NCBI GenBank assembly: GCA_910584595.1
Contig: CAJUBQ010000026.1
Location: 1 to 53,383 of the forward strand
Origin: an uncultured Eubacterium sp.
Lineage (GTDB): Bacteria > Bacillota > Clostridia > Lachnospirales > Lachnospiraceae
DNA: 53,383 nt
Reading direction: 5' to 3'
Positions 26,825-36,300 of the stretch are shown in pieces. Below the pieces are notes generated by a model that made no database searches, had not been told where the DNA came from, and saw nothing but the letters and a program-made list of their open reading frames with translations. The first letter of the stretch is position 1. Each line of letters opens with the position of its first letter. The translations under genes were made by a program, and so were the position numbers.

Positions 26825-28216
26825 TTAAAGCTCACAGTTATTTACGGTTCTAGGGAACGGCACAACATCCCTGATATTTTGCATTCCCGTTAAATACATC
26901 ACACACCGCTCAAAGCCCAGTCCGAATCCGGCATGTCTTGCCGACCCGTATTTACGCAAATCCAGATAAAAAGCATAATCTTCTTCTCGAAGTCCTAATT
27001 CCTGTATTCTTAACAGCAATTTATCATAATCATCCTCACGCTGGCTGCCGCCAATAATCTCACCAATGCCAGGCACCAGGCAGTCTACGGCTGCCACTGT
27101 CTTTTCATCTTCATTCAGCTTCATATAAAACGCCTTAATTTCTTTCGGATAATCATAAACAAACACCGGACGTTTAAATACCTTTTCTGTCAGATAACGC
27201 TCATGCTCTGTCTGTAAATCCGCACCCCAGGACACTTTATAATCAAATTTACTATTGTTTTTCTCCAGAAGCTTTACCGCCTCCGTATAAGAAACTCTTG
27301 CAAAATCTGAATTTCTTACATGCTCCAGACGTTCGATCAGACCCTTGTCCACAAATTGATTAAAAAATGCCATTTCTTCCGGCGCATGTTCCAGTACATA
27401 GCTGATAATATATTTCAGCATACTCTCCGCCAGCATCATATCGTCTTCCAGATCCGCAAACGCGATTTCCGGCTCAATCATCCAAAATTCAGCTGCGTGT
27501 CTCGTTGTATTGGAATTTTCAGCTCGAAATGTCGGCCCAAACGTATAGATATTTTTAAATGCCATCGCATACGTTTCCCCGTTTAACTGCCCGCTGACCG
27601 TAAGATTCGTCGGTTTTCCAAAAAAATCCTGCGTATAATCAATACTTCCGTCTTCCAGCCTTGGAAGGTCATTCAGATTCATCGAAGTTACCTGGAACAT
27701 CTCCCCGGCTCCTTCACAGTCGCTTCCGGTAATAATTGGCGTATGCACATATACAAAATCCCGCTCCTGAAAGAATTTGTGGATAGCATAAGCGGTCAGC
27801 GAGCGTACGCGGAATACCGCTTCAAACGTATTTGTTCTGGGTCTTAAGTGCGAAATCGTTCTTAAATACTCAAACGTATGTCTTTTTTTCTGCAGCGGAT
27901 AATCCGGCGAAGACGTTCCTTCAATCTGAATTTCTTTCGCCTGAATCTCAAACGGCTGTTTTGCATCCGGCGTCGCAACAAACGTACCTGTAATTACAAG
28001 CGCTGCTCCAACGTTGATTTTACCGATCTCCTCAAAGTTGGCAAGCCCGTCTCCATAAACAACCTGCACCGGTTCAAAAAACGTACCGTCGTTCATCACA
28101 ATAAATCCAAATGCTTTTGACTTGCGATTGCTGCGCACCCATCCTCCGATCGTTACTTCTTTGTCCGCAAACTGCTGCTGTGATCGAAACAGTTCTCTGA
28201 TATTTGTCAGTTCCAT
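26825..28216 (-). CDS. asnS: Asparagine--tRNA ligase
   Basis: Charges tRNA-Asn with asparagine in the cytoplasm. It is a 463-residue class IIb synthetase. An N-terminal OB-fold anticodon-binding domain (about residues 15-105, EVTIGGWVRSNRKSKAFGF) is followed by the class II catalytic core. Motif 2 is FRAENSNTTRHAAEFWMIEPE and motif 3 includes GFGLGFERCVMYLTG. Asparagine rather than aspartate specificity is inferred from the overall family pattern. It lies between the FKBP-like lipoprotein gene (27-bp gap) and the TPR gene. Confidence 0.96.
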   Translation of the reverse strand: MELTNIRELFRSQQQFADKEVTIGGWVRSNRKSKAFGFIVMNDGTFFEPVQVVYGDGLANFEEIGKINVGAALVITGTFVATPDAKQPFEIQAKEIQIEGTSSPDYPLQKKRHTFEYLRTISHLRPRTNTFEAVFRVRSLTAYAIHKFFQERDFVYVHTPIITGSDCEGAGEMFQVTSMNLNDLPRLEDGSIDYTQDFFGKPTNLTVSGQLNGETYAMAFKNIYTFGPTFRAENSNTTRHAAEFWMIEPEIAFADLEDDMMLAESMLKYIISYVLEHAPEEMAFFNQFVDKGLIERLEHVRNSDFARVSYTEAVKLLEKNNSKFDYKVSWGADLQTEHERYLTEKVFKRPVFVYDYPKEIKAFYMKLNEDEKTVAAVDCLVPGIGEIIGGSQREDDYDKLLLRIQELGLREEDYAFYLDLRKYGSARHAGFGLGFERCVMYLTGMQNIRDVVPFPRTVNNCEL

Positions 28217-28243
28217 AATTCCATTTTTCCCTTTCTGTTTTAT

Positions 28244-29446
28244 TTATTCCTCTTCCGGAGCAACCCCATACTTAATTTCCGCCTGTTCAACTACCATATC
28301 AAGCGCCTGATTGCATAAAAATACTTTCCGCTCATAAGCTTCCCCGGACTTGACATTGACACCATTTGCCTTATAAAAATCTTCTGCCGTTTCATACGCG
28401 TTTGCTTCCATCTGCTGCTGCACATATTCCTGAAACGCTTCTTCTTCCAGTTTGAGTCCTTCCTTCTCTACAATCGCCTCTAAAATCAGCTCTGTTTTCA
28501 AGTTTGTCTGTACTTCATTGGTAATATCCGACTGAAAATCCTCCTCTGTCATTCCATTGTAATTTGACGCCAGATAATCTTTCAAAGAAGTGCCGTCGCT
28601 GCAGTTTCGATTGGTAAATATGACAATAGAATCCGCAACACGCGCTTCTAACAGCTCGTCCGGTATCGTTACCTCACAATTTTCCTGCAGCTTATGAATG
28701 ACTTCCTGCCTCGTATCTAATTCTTTATTTTTCTTATTATCTGCTTCCAGATAGCTTTTCACTTTTTTCTTATATTCCGCTACCGTCTCACACTGATAAT
28801 ACTGCTGTACATATTCATCATTCAGCTCAAACTTTGCATCCGGATCCTCTTCTACAATCTTATTGACCTTCACTGTAAATACAACTGCAGCGCCCGCCAG
28901 ATCCGCACTCGGGTAATTTTCCGGAAACGTCAGATTCAAATCCAACGTCTGTCCAACCTTTGCGCCGATCAGCCCATCCTCAAATCCGTCGATAAAATTA
29001 TCAGAACCGATCTTTAAATGATACCCTTTGGCTGTGCCTCCCTCAAAGGCTTCCCCATCTTTTTTTCCTTCATAATCAATATTTACCGTATCGCCCTCTT
29101 CGACAGTTTTCTTATTCGTATCTTTGTAAACCGGCTGTGCGTTATACTGCGCCATACTAAGCGCATAATCTTCCACCTGTTCTTTTGTCACTTTATACTC
29201 ATTCGGCAGCGACACTTTAAGTCCTATATAGTCCCCCAGTGTCACGCTCTTTTTAATATCATAGGAAACCTGGTCTGCCTTTGACGTTTCTTCCTTTGCA
29301 TCCTGTTTTTCATCTTTTGTATCTGTCTGATTATCATCTGCCTGTGTATCTGACTGGCTGTCTTTTTGATTCTCTTTTCCACATGCCCCTGCCGATACGG
29401 AAAGCACAGCAGCGAGCAAAATCATTATGACTTTCTTTTTCATCAC
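28244..29446 (-). CDS. FKBP-type peptidyl-prolyl isomerase lipoprotein, trigger-factor-like
   Basis: A 400-residue secreted lipoprotein that probably helps fold exported proteins. The signal ends in a lipobox-like SAGAC. A Gln/Asp/Lys-rich spacer follows. An FKBP domain lies near residues 110-205 (EEGDTVNIDYEGKKDGEAFE and IDGFEDGLIGAKVGQTLDL). The C-terminal half resembles the trigger factor chaperone domain in pattern. The start is GTG at 29446 (AAGGG eight bases before) or ATG at 29443. It precedes asnS on the same strand and is probably cotranscribed with it. Confidence 0.85.
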   Translation of the reverse strand: MMKKKVIMILLAAVLSVSAGACGKENQKDSQSDTQADDNQTDTKDEKQDAKEETSKADQVSYDIKKSVTLGDYIGLKVSLPNEYKVTKEQVEDYALSMAQYNAQPVYKDTNKKTVEEGDTVNIDYEGKKDGEAFEGGTAKGYHLKIGSDNFIDGFEDGLIGAKVGQTLDLNLTFPENYPSADLAGAAVVFTVKVNKIVEEDPDAKFELNDEYVQQYYQCETVAEYKKKVKSYLEADNKKNKELDTRQEVIHKLQENCEVTIPDELLEARVADSIVIFTNRNCSDGTSLKDYLASNYNGMTEEDFQSDITNEVQTNLKTELILEAIVEKEGLKLEEEAFQEYVQQQMEANAYETAEDFYKANGVNVKSGEAYERKVFLCNQALDMVVEQAEIKYGVAPEEE

Positions 29447-29521
29447 ATTTTCATCCCTTCTTAAAATTTTTAATCACTTCTTTTTACAATAACACACAAT
29501 TGTGAAAATTTAAAGTTTTTA

Positions 29522-29550
29522 TTGCTTTATATATAAAATAATGCTATAAT
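29522..29550 (+). promoter_or_regulatory. Predicted promoter of the 167-aa membrane protein gene
   Basis: TTGCTT (29522-29527) and TATAAT (29545-29550) with exactly 17 bp between. A CACAATTGTG palindrome lies about 25 bp upstream, between the divergent genes. Confidence 0.65.
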
Positions 29551-29589
29551 TCGTTACAGTCTAGAAATGAACCAGAGGAGGAAAACCAC

Positions 29590-30093
29590 GTGAAAACCTG
29601 GCAGATCGTTTTACTTGTCATTATCGTCATACTGTTAGCAGTATTGATCGCCCTTTATTTTCTGGGGAAAAGGCTTCAAAAGAAAAAAGACGAGTCAGAC
29701 CGGCAGATGGAAGCTGCTTCTCAGACAATCCCTATGCTCATCATAGATAAGAAAAAAATGAAACTGAAAGAGGCCGGCCTTCCCCCTATCGTATACGAAC
29801 AAACGCCAAAGCTCCTTCGCCGCCAAAAAGTGCCGATTGTCAAAGCAAAAGTCGGGCCAAGGATTCAAACCTTTTTGTGTGATGCCGCAGTATTCGACGA
29901 CATCCCGCTGAAAAAGGAAGTCCGCGTTACCGCAAGCGGCCTGTACATCACAGGAGTAAAGGGTCTGCGAAAACCATTAGAAAAGCCGGAAAAACCGAAG
30001 AAGAAGAAATTTGCGCAGCGGATTCAGGAAAAAGCAAAAAGCCTGCAGGCACAGCAGGAAAGCCAAAAACCTTCTTCACGCAAAAAAAAGTAA
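29590..30093 (+). CDS. Hypothetical membrane-anchored basic protein
   Basis: A 167-residue protein with one N-terminal membrane helix (about residues 5-27), a lysine-rich juxtamembrane stretch, a small central domain (roughly 45-130) and a very basic Lys/Pro/Gln C-terminal tail. The start codon is GTG, chosen because GAGGAGG lies eight bases before it. Orientation is inferred as N-out, tail in, from the positive charges after the helix. I do not recognise the family; similar small proteins occur in Lachnospiraceae as far as I recall. It stands alone, diverging from the FKBP-like gene and ending before an AT-rich repeat and a terminator. Confidence 0.8.
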   Translation: MKTWQIVLLVIIVILLAVLIALYFLGKRLQKKKDESDRQMEAASQTIPMLIIDKKKMKLKEAGLPPIVYEQTPKLLRRQKVPIVKAKVGPRIQTFLCDAAVFDDIPLKKEVRVTASGLYITGVKGLRKPLEKPEKPKKKKFAQRIQEKAKSLQAQQESQKPSSRKKK

Positions 30094-30094
30094 C

Positions 30095-30188
30095 AAAGAA
30101 GCAACATAAAAATAATATAGAAATAACATAAAAAATAATATAGAAATCATATATAAATCATATAGAAATCATATAGATAAAATCTATC
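30095..30188. repeat. AT-rich imperfect tandem repeat
   Basis: Variants of a roughly 11-bp unit such as AAATCATATAG recur several times, preceded by longer AATAATATAGAAAT units. It lies just past the stop of the 167-aa gene. It has no spacers and is not a CRISPR array. Confidence 0.7.
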
Positions 30189-30208
30189 AATAACATATTA
30201 CATTTTCT

Positions 30209-30256
30209 AAAAACGATATCTCAGCAAACTTCATCATTTGCTGAGATATCGTTTTT
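30209..30256 (+). terminator. Strong intrinsic terminator
   Basis: Two perfect 20-nt arms (30209-30228 and 30237-30256) with an 8-nt loop and a T run. It closes the 167-aa protein gene, 115 bp downstream of its stop. Between it and 30423 I see no further gene. Confidence 0.9.
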
Positions 30257-30423
30257 TATTGCGCTTTTTTAATGGAAGCTTTCCTCTATTCTCAACGTTA
30301 AAAACCCGCTAAGATTACCTGAAATCTATTTTCTCCCCAGCCATTTTACGTTATGATACACGCACCGGAATTTTTAATTATGCAGCTGTTTCAAATTTTC
30401 ACTACATAAAAAAGGAGGTATTT

Positions 30424-30507
30424 ATGGATACCATAATCGTAGTTATAAGCGTAATTATTGTAATAAGCGTCTGTATCTGGAATTTTTACGATACTTATGG
30501 AAAATAA
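30424..30507 (+). CDS. Tiny membrane protein, 27 aa
   Basis: This frame starts MDTIIVVISV and ends NFYDTYGK. It is one hydrophobic helix of Ile and Val with a short polar end. A very strong AAAAAAGGAGG ribosome site stands five bases before the ATG, so translation is likely. Its place ahead of a KdpD-like kinase recalls KdpF, the small Kdp subunit, but the sequence does not clearly match KdpF. No kdpA, kdpB or kdpC is present. Confidence 0.6.
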   Translation: MDTIIVVISVIIVISVCIWNFYDTYGK

Positions 30508-30540
30508 ACCGGCATGTTCAAATAGAATTGAGGTGAATTT

Positions 30541-30684
30541 ATGAATCTGTTAAGCATGGCTGCTCTTTTGATTGGCGGCGCTTTCTCTGTAATCGTTCTT
30601 CTTTACTTATTTGTCGGTCTGATTGCAGTGCTCATTTGGAAAGTTTATCGAATGTTTCATCTCGGATGTTCCTTCTGGGACTAA
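30541..30684 (+). CDS. Small membrane protein, 47 aa
   Basis: A frame with start MNLLSMAALL, a long hydrophobic stretch (about residues 4-34) followed by a basic WKVYRM segment and an unusual GCSFWD end. GAGGTG lies six bases before the ATG. It begins 33 bp after the 27-aa ORF, suggesting a two-gene mini-operon. Family unknown. It is probably a single- or double-span membrane peptide. Confidence 0.6.
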   Translation: MNLLSMAALLIGGAFSVIVLLYLFVGLIAVLIWKVYRMFHLGCSFWD

Positions 30685-30723
30685 TACTACCGATATTTTA
30701 ACAAAATCTTAGCACATTTTCAC

Positions 30724-30752
30724 TTGCAGTTTTTCTAAACTTATATTATGGT
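30724..30752 (+). promoter_or_regulatory. Candidate promoter of the kdpD-like gene
   Basis: TTGCAG (30724-30729) and TATGGT (30747-30752) with 17 bp between, about 85 bp before the kinase start. Confidence 0.45.
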
Positions 30753-30835
30753 AGGAAAATAGTCACTTTCACACCCAATGTCATTGACTTGGCGGATTCC
30801 CAAACGATTCTGCATGAAAACAGGAGAACTGCAAG

Positions 30836-31906
30836 ATGAAACAACTGCTGTCTTTTTTCAAAGAACACCCTGCCATACTGACAATACTCATGATGTCCGC
30901 TGCGACATTGTGTTCGTTCCTTTTTTTCTTTTATGTGCCTTCCGGCTCTGCAAATATTGCTTTATTTTATGTTTTTGCCCTGGTGATTATTGCCCGTTAT
31001 ACAAAAGGTTACCGATTCGGCGTTGCTGCCGCTCTTTTTTGCGTAGTATTCATTAACTATTTTTTCACTTATCCACATTTTAAATTAAACTTTACACTCT
31101 CGGGTTATCCGGTTACTTTTCTTGTCATGCTGGCAATTGCACTGATTATCAGTACGCTCACTTCGCATCTGAAACGACAGGCAGAAGCGCTTGCTGAGGC
31201 TGAAAAAGAAAAAATGCGCGCGAATCTGCTGCGCGCCGTTTCTCACGATCTGCGTACGCCTCTGACAAGCATTATCGGCTCCGTCGCCGCATTGCGTGAA
31301 AACACTGCCATACAAAACAATGCAGATTTATACGAAACACTCAGCCATATTTATGATGACTCCGGATGGCTGCTGAACATGGTGGAAAACCTGTTATCCA
31401 TCACCCGTATCCAAGGGGCTGACGCACGTGTAAAAAAGTCAATGGAAGTTGTAGAAGAAGTCGTATCCGAATCCGTTGCCCGATTAAAAAAACGAATTCC
31501 GCAAGCAAAGATAGAAGTTCAGCTGCCAGATGATTTTATTATGATTCCCATGGATGCGATTTTAATCGAACAAGTCATTATGAATCTGCTGGAAAATGCT
31601 ATCGTCCACTCCAAAAGCAGCTGTCCGGTCCGCCTTCAGGTTTCTCTGGAGCCGGAAACGGTAAGATTCGAAATTATTGACTTCGGCATAGGTATTTCTG
31701 AAGATCTTGTACACACTATATTTGACGGCAGCGCCTGCGGCGCTGCAAGTTCGGCTGACAGCAGGAAAGGCATGGGCATTGGTCTTAGTATCTGCAAGAC
31801 CATTGTAATCGCCCATAGCGGAACCATTACTGCCAAAAATCATGCCCAAGGCGCTGCATTTATATTTACACTGCCCATGGAACAGCAGGGAAAGGACTCC
31901 ATATGA
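30836..31906 (+). CDS. KdpD-like sensor histidine kinase, short form
   Basis: A membrane sensor kinase of 356 residues. The DUF4118 helices of KdpD occupy about residues 12-110. The phosphoacceptor His137 follows in RAVSHDLRTPLTS, then the ATPase boxes NLLENAIVHS, DFGIGISED and GMGIGLSIC. The large N-terminal cytoplasmic KdpD domain is absent, so this is the short version. CAGGAG precedes the ATG. Its stop overlaps the start of the response-regulator gene, which is broken. KdpD proteins normally sense potassium limitation and control kdpFABC, which is not in this window. Confidence 0.9.
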   Translation: MKQLLSFFKEHPAILTILMMSAATLCSFLFFFYVPSGSANIALFYVFALVIIARYTKGYRFGVAAALFCVVFINYFFTYPHFKLNFTLSGYPVTFLVMLAIALIISTLTSHLKRQAEALAEAEKEKMRANLLRAVSHDLRTPLTSIIGSVAALRENTAIQNNADLYETLSHIYDDSGWLLNMVENLLSITRIQGADARVKKSMEVVEEVVSESVARLKKRIPQAKIEVQLPDDFIMIPMDAILIEQVIMNLLENAIVHSKSSCPVRLQVSLEPETVRFEIIDFGIGISEDLVHTIFDGSACGAASSADSRKGMGIGLSICKTIVIAHSGTITAKNHAQGAAFIFTLPMEQQGKDSI

Positions 31907-32456
31907 ATCACCAGTTTACGATATTAATCATAGAAGATGAAAAAAATATCAGCAATTTTATGAATAAAATACTGACCGGACACGGATATCATGTAATGCA
32001 TAGTTTCTGCGGCAAAGAAGGCTTATCCGTCATCGCTTCCCGCTGCCCGGATGTTATACTGCTTGATCTGGGTCTGCCCGATATGGACGGAATGGATATT
32101 ATCCGGCAAGTCAGAGCATGGTCTAACAGTCCGATCATTGTAATCTCCGCGTGCATATTGACTTTGATAAACATCTTGTTTTACTTGGCGGTAAACAGCT
32201 CCACTTAACGCCTATAGAATATCGGATTGTCACTTATCTGGCACAAAACTCCGGGAAAGTACTGACTTACCGTACTATTATGCAAAATGTCTGGGGACCG
32301 TTTGTCGATGACGACAACAAAATTCTGCGCGTCAATATGGCAAATATCCGCCGAAAACTGGAAAAAAATCCGGGACAGCCTGAATACATTTTCACAGAAA
32401 TCGGCGTCGGATACCGTATGATTGAAGATGGAAGCTCATCTGTTATCCAATCATAG
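31903..32456 (+). pseudogene. kdpE-type response regulator, disrupted by internal deletion
   Basis: Frame one encodes the first 83 residues of a receiver domain, with the phosphoacceptor in LLDLGLPDMDG, up to PIIVISA. It then runs into nonsense. A second frame (from about 32148) resumes with the OmpR-type DNA-binding half, HIDFDKHLVLLGGKQLHLTP to VGYRM. The junction lies near 32145-32148. Together they give about 184 residues instead of about 230, so some 45-50 residues covering the end of the receiver, including the conserved Lys, are lost and the frame is shifted. The downstream half has no ribosome site. The partner kinase is intact, and an assembly error should be excluded. Confidence 0.85.
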
Positions 32457-32485
32457 CCGTTTTGGCAGGTGTGCGTATTTGCCGC

Positions 32486-32947
32486 TCAGCTGTCCAGGCG
32501 AAAACTGCTCTGCTCTTTTGACTGTACACGCAGATGAATCGTACAATCCGCCAGATGTTCATAGTTAATATCCAGTGCATATTCAATTTGAGCGCGTATT
32601 TCCTCTTCAGATTCTTCGATCGAAATACTATGCGCATCAATTCCCATCATCAGGCTGCCAAACGGCGTCGTATAACAGGTCATATTCTTTTTATCTTTTT
32701 CAAACACCATATGTACGTTCGAACTGCCTCGTTTTGTAATTTCCAGAGAATCATCCTGCAGCTTTAATACATTTTTTGTTACACTGTCAAAGCCTTCCAT
32801 CACTTCGTCGTATATAATATAGTGTTTTCCGTTTTTAAAGTAATATTCACCCGGAGCTATAATCTCAACCGGTTCGGGTTCATTTGGATCACTGTTGTCT
32901 GCTGTAAACTGCATGCCGCTGATTTTTAAGAGTATGTCCTTTGTCAT
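32486..32947 (-). CDS. DUF1934 (YwiB-like) protein
   Basis: A small soluble beta-barrel protein of 153 residues in the DUF1934 family, related in fold to calycins. The pattern ISGMQF...EIIAPGEYYFKNGKHYIIYDE at the start is typical. There is no signal peptide. The ATG follows AAAAGGAG. A 28-codon frame overlaps its start, and a good promoter lies just upstream of that. Function in the family is not established. Confidence 0.85.
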   Translation of the reverse strand: MTKDILLKISGMQFTADNSDPNEPEPVEIIAPGEYYFKNGKHYIIYDEVMEGFDSVTKNVLKLQDDSLEITKRGSSNVHMVFEKDKKNMTCYTTPFGSLMMGIDAHSISIEESEEEIRAQIEYALDINYEHLADCTIHLRVQSKEQSSFRLDS

Positions 32948-33030
32948 GATTTTGCTCCTTTTCTATTTTGTTGAAACAATCCTGCACCTGGGTACTGCAA
33001 CGGCGATTGTCTCTGTATCTTTAAATTCAT
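32944..33030 (-). CDS. 28-aa leader ORF before the DUF1934 gene
   Basis: The frame starts MNLKIQRQSPLQ and ends RKGAKS. CGGAGG stands five bases before its ATG, a better site than many genes here. Its TGA overlaps the ATG of the DUF1934 gene, the typical sign of translational coupling. The peptide is basic and polar, and no family is recognised. It may be a leader peptide or simply the real translation entry point. Confidence 0.5.
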   Translation of the reverse strand: MNLKIQRQSPLQYPGAGLFQQNRKGAKS

Positions 33031-33052
33031 AAATACCTCCGATCTAAAAATT

Positions 33053-33080
33053 ATTATAACAGAATTTCTTTTATTTTCAA
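33053..33080 (-). promoter_or_regulatory. Predicted promoter of the DUF1934 unit
   Basis: On the minus strand TTGAAA (33075-33080) and TATAAT (33053-33058) are 16 bp apart, 23 bp upstream of the leader ORF start. Confidence 0.65.
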
Positions 33081-33355
33081 CAATTTCCAAGAATACACGT
33101 TATGGTTCTACTCCTTTTGAATTATTGTTCAACCAAATTGAAAGTTCTACTTATTTAATTTATTTTACTTTATTTTTAGTTTATTTAGGTTATTTTTTAC
33201 AGTTTTTATATTTGTTTTTAAGCTAAATATGTGTTTTTAAAGTAATTTTAAACAAATATTTATGAATTACATATGTTTAATTGACTATTATATATATTTT
33301 CAATATAATACAGGTAGTTAACAGTTGCAGTAATAAATTCACAAAGGAGGATAAT
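33081..33355. promoter_or_regulatory. AT-rich region ahead of the mannanase gene
   Basis: This stretch is very AT-rich, with T-tracts recurring at about helical spacing between 33160 and 33250, suggestive of curved DNA. It holds no gene. At its right end lies the consensus promoter of the GH26 gene. Confidence 0.5.
33281..33309 (+). promoter_or_regulatory. Near-consensus promoter of the GH26 mannanase gene
   Basis: TTGACT (33281-33286) and TATAAT (33304-33309) with a 17-bp spacer, following a long AT-rich upstream stretch. About 47 bp of leader separate it from the ATG at 33356. Confidence 0.8.
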
Positions 33356-36300
33356 ATGAAGTACAAAAAAGCTAAAAAAATTATTGCACAACTGCTTACG
33401 GCAACCATGTGTCTTTCTGCGCTGCCTGTTTCAGCTATGCCTGCTTATGCAGAAACCGCAGAGCCACAGGATCCTTCCGACGAAAACATCTCTGTTCCGT
33501 CAGAAGATTGTGCCGATCCCGCAGAACCCCAAACCAATCTGACAAGCGAATCTATCGAATCTGATCTTACCCCCCCCCTTGTAAAAACTGACGATCTAAC
33601 AGGGCCGGTAAAGGAAGATTCTGCTTCACCTGACAATCCGGTCAACAGCATAGGACCATTAAATGCTCCCATGCCTTTGGCAGAAACAATTTCTGAAACT
33701 CTGGATTTTACATCCGGGATTGCCGACTGGTCTGGCAGCTCTGGCAGTGATCCAACCGTATCTTTATCTCACAAGTCTGACAAAAACTGGCTGGAAGCAG
33801 ACATTACGTTTACGAACTCCAGCTGGCAAACCGCCGCTGTTGCGTACAAATCCGGCACAGAGTTAGATTTTTCTGCCTACCGCCAGATGGAAGTGGACTT
33901 TTATTATGCAACTGCAGATAGCTTGAAAGATATCTTTATCCAATGTCCTGATATCTCTGATACGACTTCAGACATTAACAGCGATTCGCTGACAGAAGAC
34001 AGCTGGACAAAAACTACTGTACGCTTTGATTTGAAGGAGAATCTCAGCAATGTAAACGGACTCAAATTTGAATTCAAAGGCCATGATAACTGTCCGGTAA
34101 ACCAATCCTGCAAAATTTATATTGGCAAGATTACTTTCTCCACCCCTCAGATTGAGCAGCTCAAAGACTGCTATGATTTTGCAGAAAGTGACGAAGGCTG
34201 GGCTGCCGGAAGCTGGCTGAGTTCTGACAACGGCGTTACACAAATAGTTTCTCATGATGCCACACGCGGGCAGCTTGCGGCAACGTTAGATTTCAGCAAT
34301 GCGTCTGACAAGGATTGGCAAAATACCAGCGTCAGCAAAAAAAACGCCCCGGGATTTATATTCGGTGAATGGAATAAATGTCATTGGACTTTTACTACAA
34401 ACCATCGGATTTGCAAACGGGCGAACTGGCTCTGTCCGCAGTTGCATACGCAGACGAAAACCACACGGTAAATATTTTAAGCGGAAGCCATGCCTTCAAA
34501 GCATCCCAAAATATGGAAATCGGATCGGACGGCTACGCAAAAGCGACCATTGATTTTGATCTGGACACTTCCAAGATCACAAGCAGCGGCCTTCCAAACG
34601 AACTGATGCTTGTGATAAACGGCAATTCCACAAATTTTAACGGAACCGTTTACATCGACAACATCAAATTCAAAAATGTGCAAATCGAAAAGATTCTGCC
34701 ATCTTACGAATTTACGGACGGCGCCCAGAACTGGGGTCCCGGAAGCTGGCTGACGGACGGCGTCACGCAAGCTGTATGGCATGACTCTGACAGCAAACGG
34801 CTGGCCGCCGACCTGGATTTCAGCAAGATGACCAATGATGGCTGGCATAATTCCAGCGTCAGCGTAACCGCTGAGAAAGGGTTTGATTTCAGTGACTACA
34901 ACAAATTGACGCTTGATTTTTACTACAAACCCTCAGATATGAGCAAAGGAAGCCTTGTCATTCGTCCGATTGCCGAACAAAACAGCAGCTCGGAAAACCA
35001 GATTTTTATCGAACAATCCAAAGATGTCAATAATATGCAAAAAACTGACGCAGGCGGCGGCTATGTAAAGGTATCATTTACCTTTGACCTGGCAGAAGCC
35101 AACACCTCCACCGTGTTTCCAAAGGAAATGCTGCTGAATATTGTAGGCGCCAGTACAGATTTTCATGGCACTGTTTACGTAGATAATATTCGTTTTACAA
35201 AAGAAGACCTGTATGTCACTTCCACAATAAGAGCTGACAGCAAAACGAATCTGTCCGCTGACGCTGACAAACTGACGGTCAATGGCTCCAACTATCCATA
35301 TGAAACAGCCGCCAGTCTGGTTGACAAAGACGCAACGGACGCCACAAAGCGAATTTACCAATATTTAAAAGCCATCGGGACATCCGATTCTGTCATATAT
35401 GGACATATGGAAGACACTTCCCTAAAAGCTGGCTATGTCGGTCTGTCTCCATCTGACACCAAAGACGTAACCGGAAGCCTGTCCGCAATTGACGGCTATG
35501 ACTGCGGCGGATCTTTCAGCGGCTTTAAAGATAAATATGACAAACAATATCCGGGCGAATCATGGACGGGTTCCACCGTACAGGACGATGTCCGGGCCGC
35601 AGCGCTCCTCTCTAAAAAATCAATAGAAGAAGGCGCAGTCATCACACTCTCTTCCCATATGCCGAATTTCGCATATGCCAAGCTGCGTGCAGATGCGGAC
35701 AGCTATTCGAAATCTTATGAAAAATACGATTACAGCGGCGGCGACTCTTACAAGGTAGACGGCGGCGAATGTATGAAAAATATTCTGCCAGGCCAAAAAT
35801 ATAACGAAGCATTTACCGCGCATCTGGATTTGATCGCGGAATACGCACAATATGTAGATGCTCCGATTCTCTTCCGCCCGCTGCACGAAAACACCGGCGG
35901 ATGGTTCTGGTGGGGAAGCGCCTGCTCCGCAGAGACCTATAAAAGCGTATTTAAATACACGGTAGAGTATTTGCGTGACATCAAGGGTATCCATAATTTG
36001 ATCTACGTATACGCTCCCGGCACAGAATCTGCAACCGAAGCTGAATATGGGGAACGTTACCCAGGCGACGGATACGTAGATATGGTTGGTTTTGACTCTT
36101 ATGATTCCAGGCCAACCGCAGACGAAAACTACACTTTCCAGACGGAATTAGAAAAAAATATTCAGATGGTCAGCGGTTTTGCCAAAAAACATGGCAAGCT
36201 TTTTGCCATAACGGAAACAGGCATTGCAAACGGCGACAGCTGCGCACTGCTTGCAAAGGACAACCCACGCAAAGACTGGTACTGTGAAATATTGAATCTG

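Noticed and set aside
28244..29446. Cytoplasmic trigger factor
   Set aside because: The signal peptide and lipobox-like Cys place it outside the cell, and the ribosome-binding domain is missing.
30095..30188. Possible CRISPR array
   Set aside because: The units are short, AT-rich, contiguous and degenerate, with no spacers and no cas genes in the window.
32151..32456. A free-standing DNA-binding domain gene
   Set aside because: There is no ribosome site before 32151, and the frame is plainly the second half of the broken kdpE.
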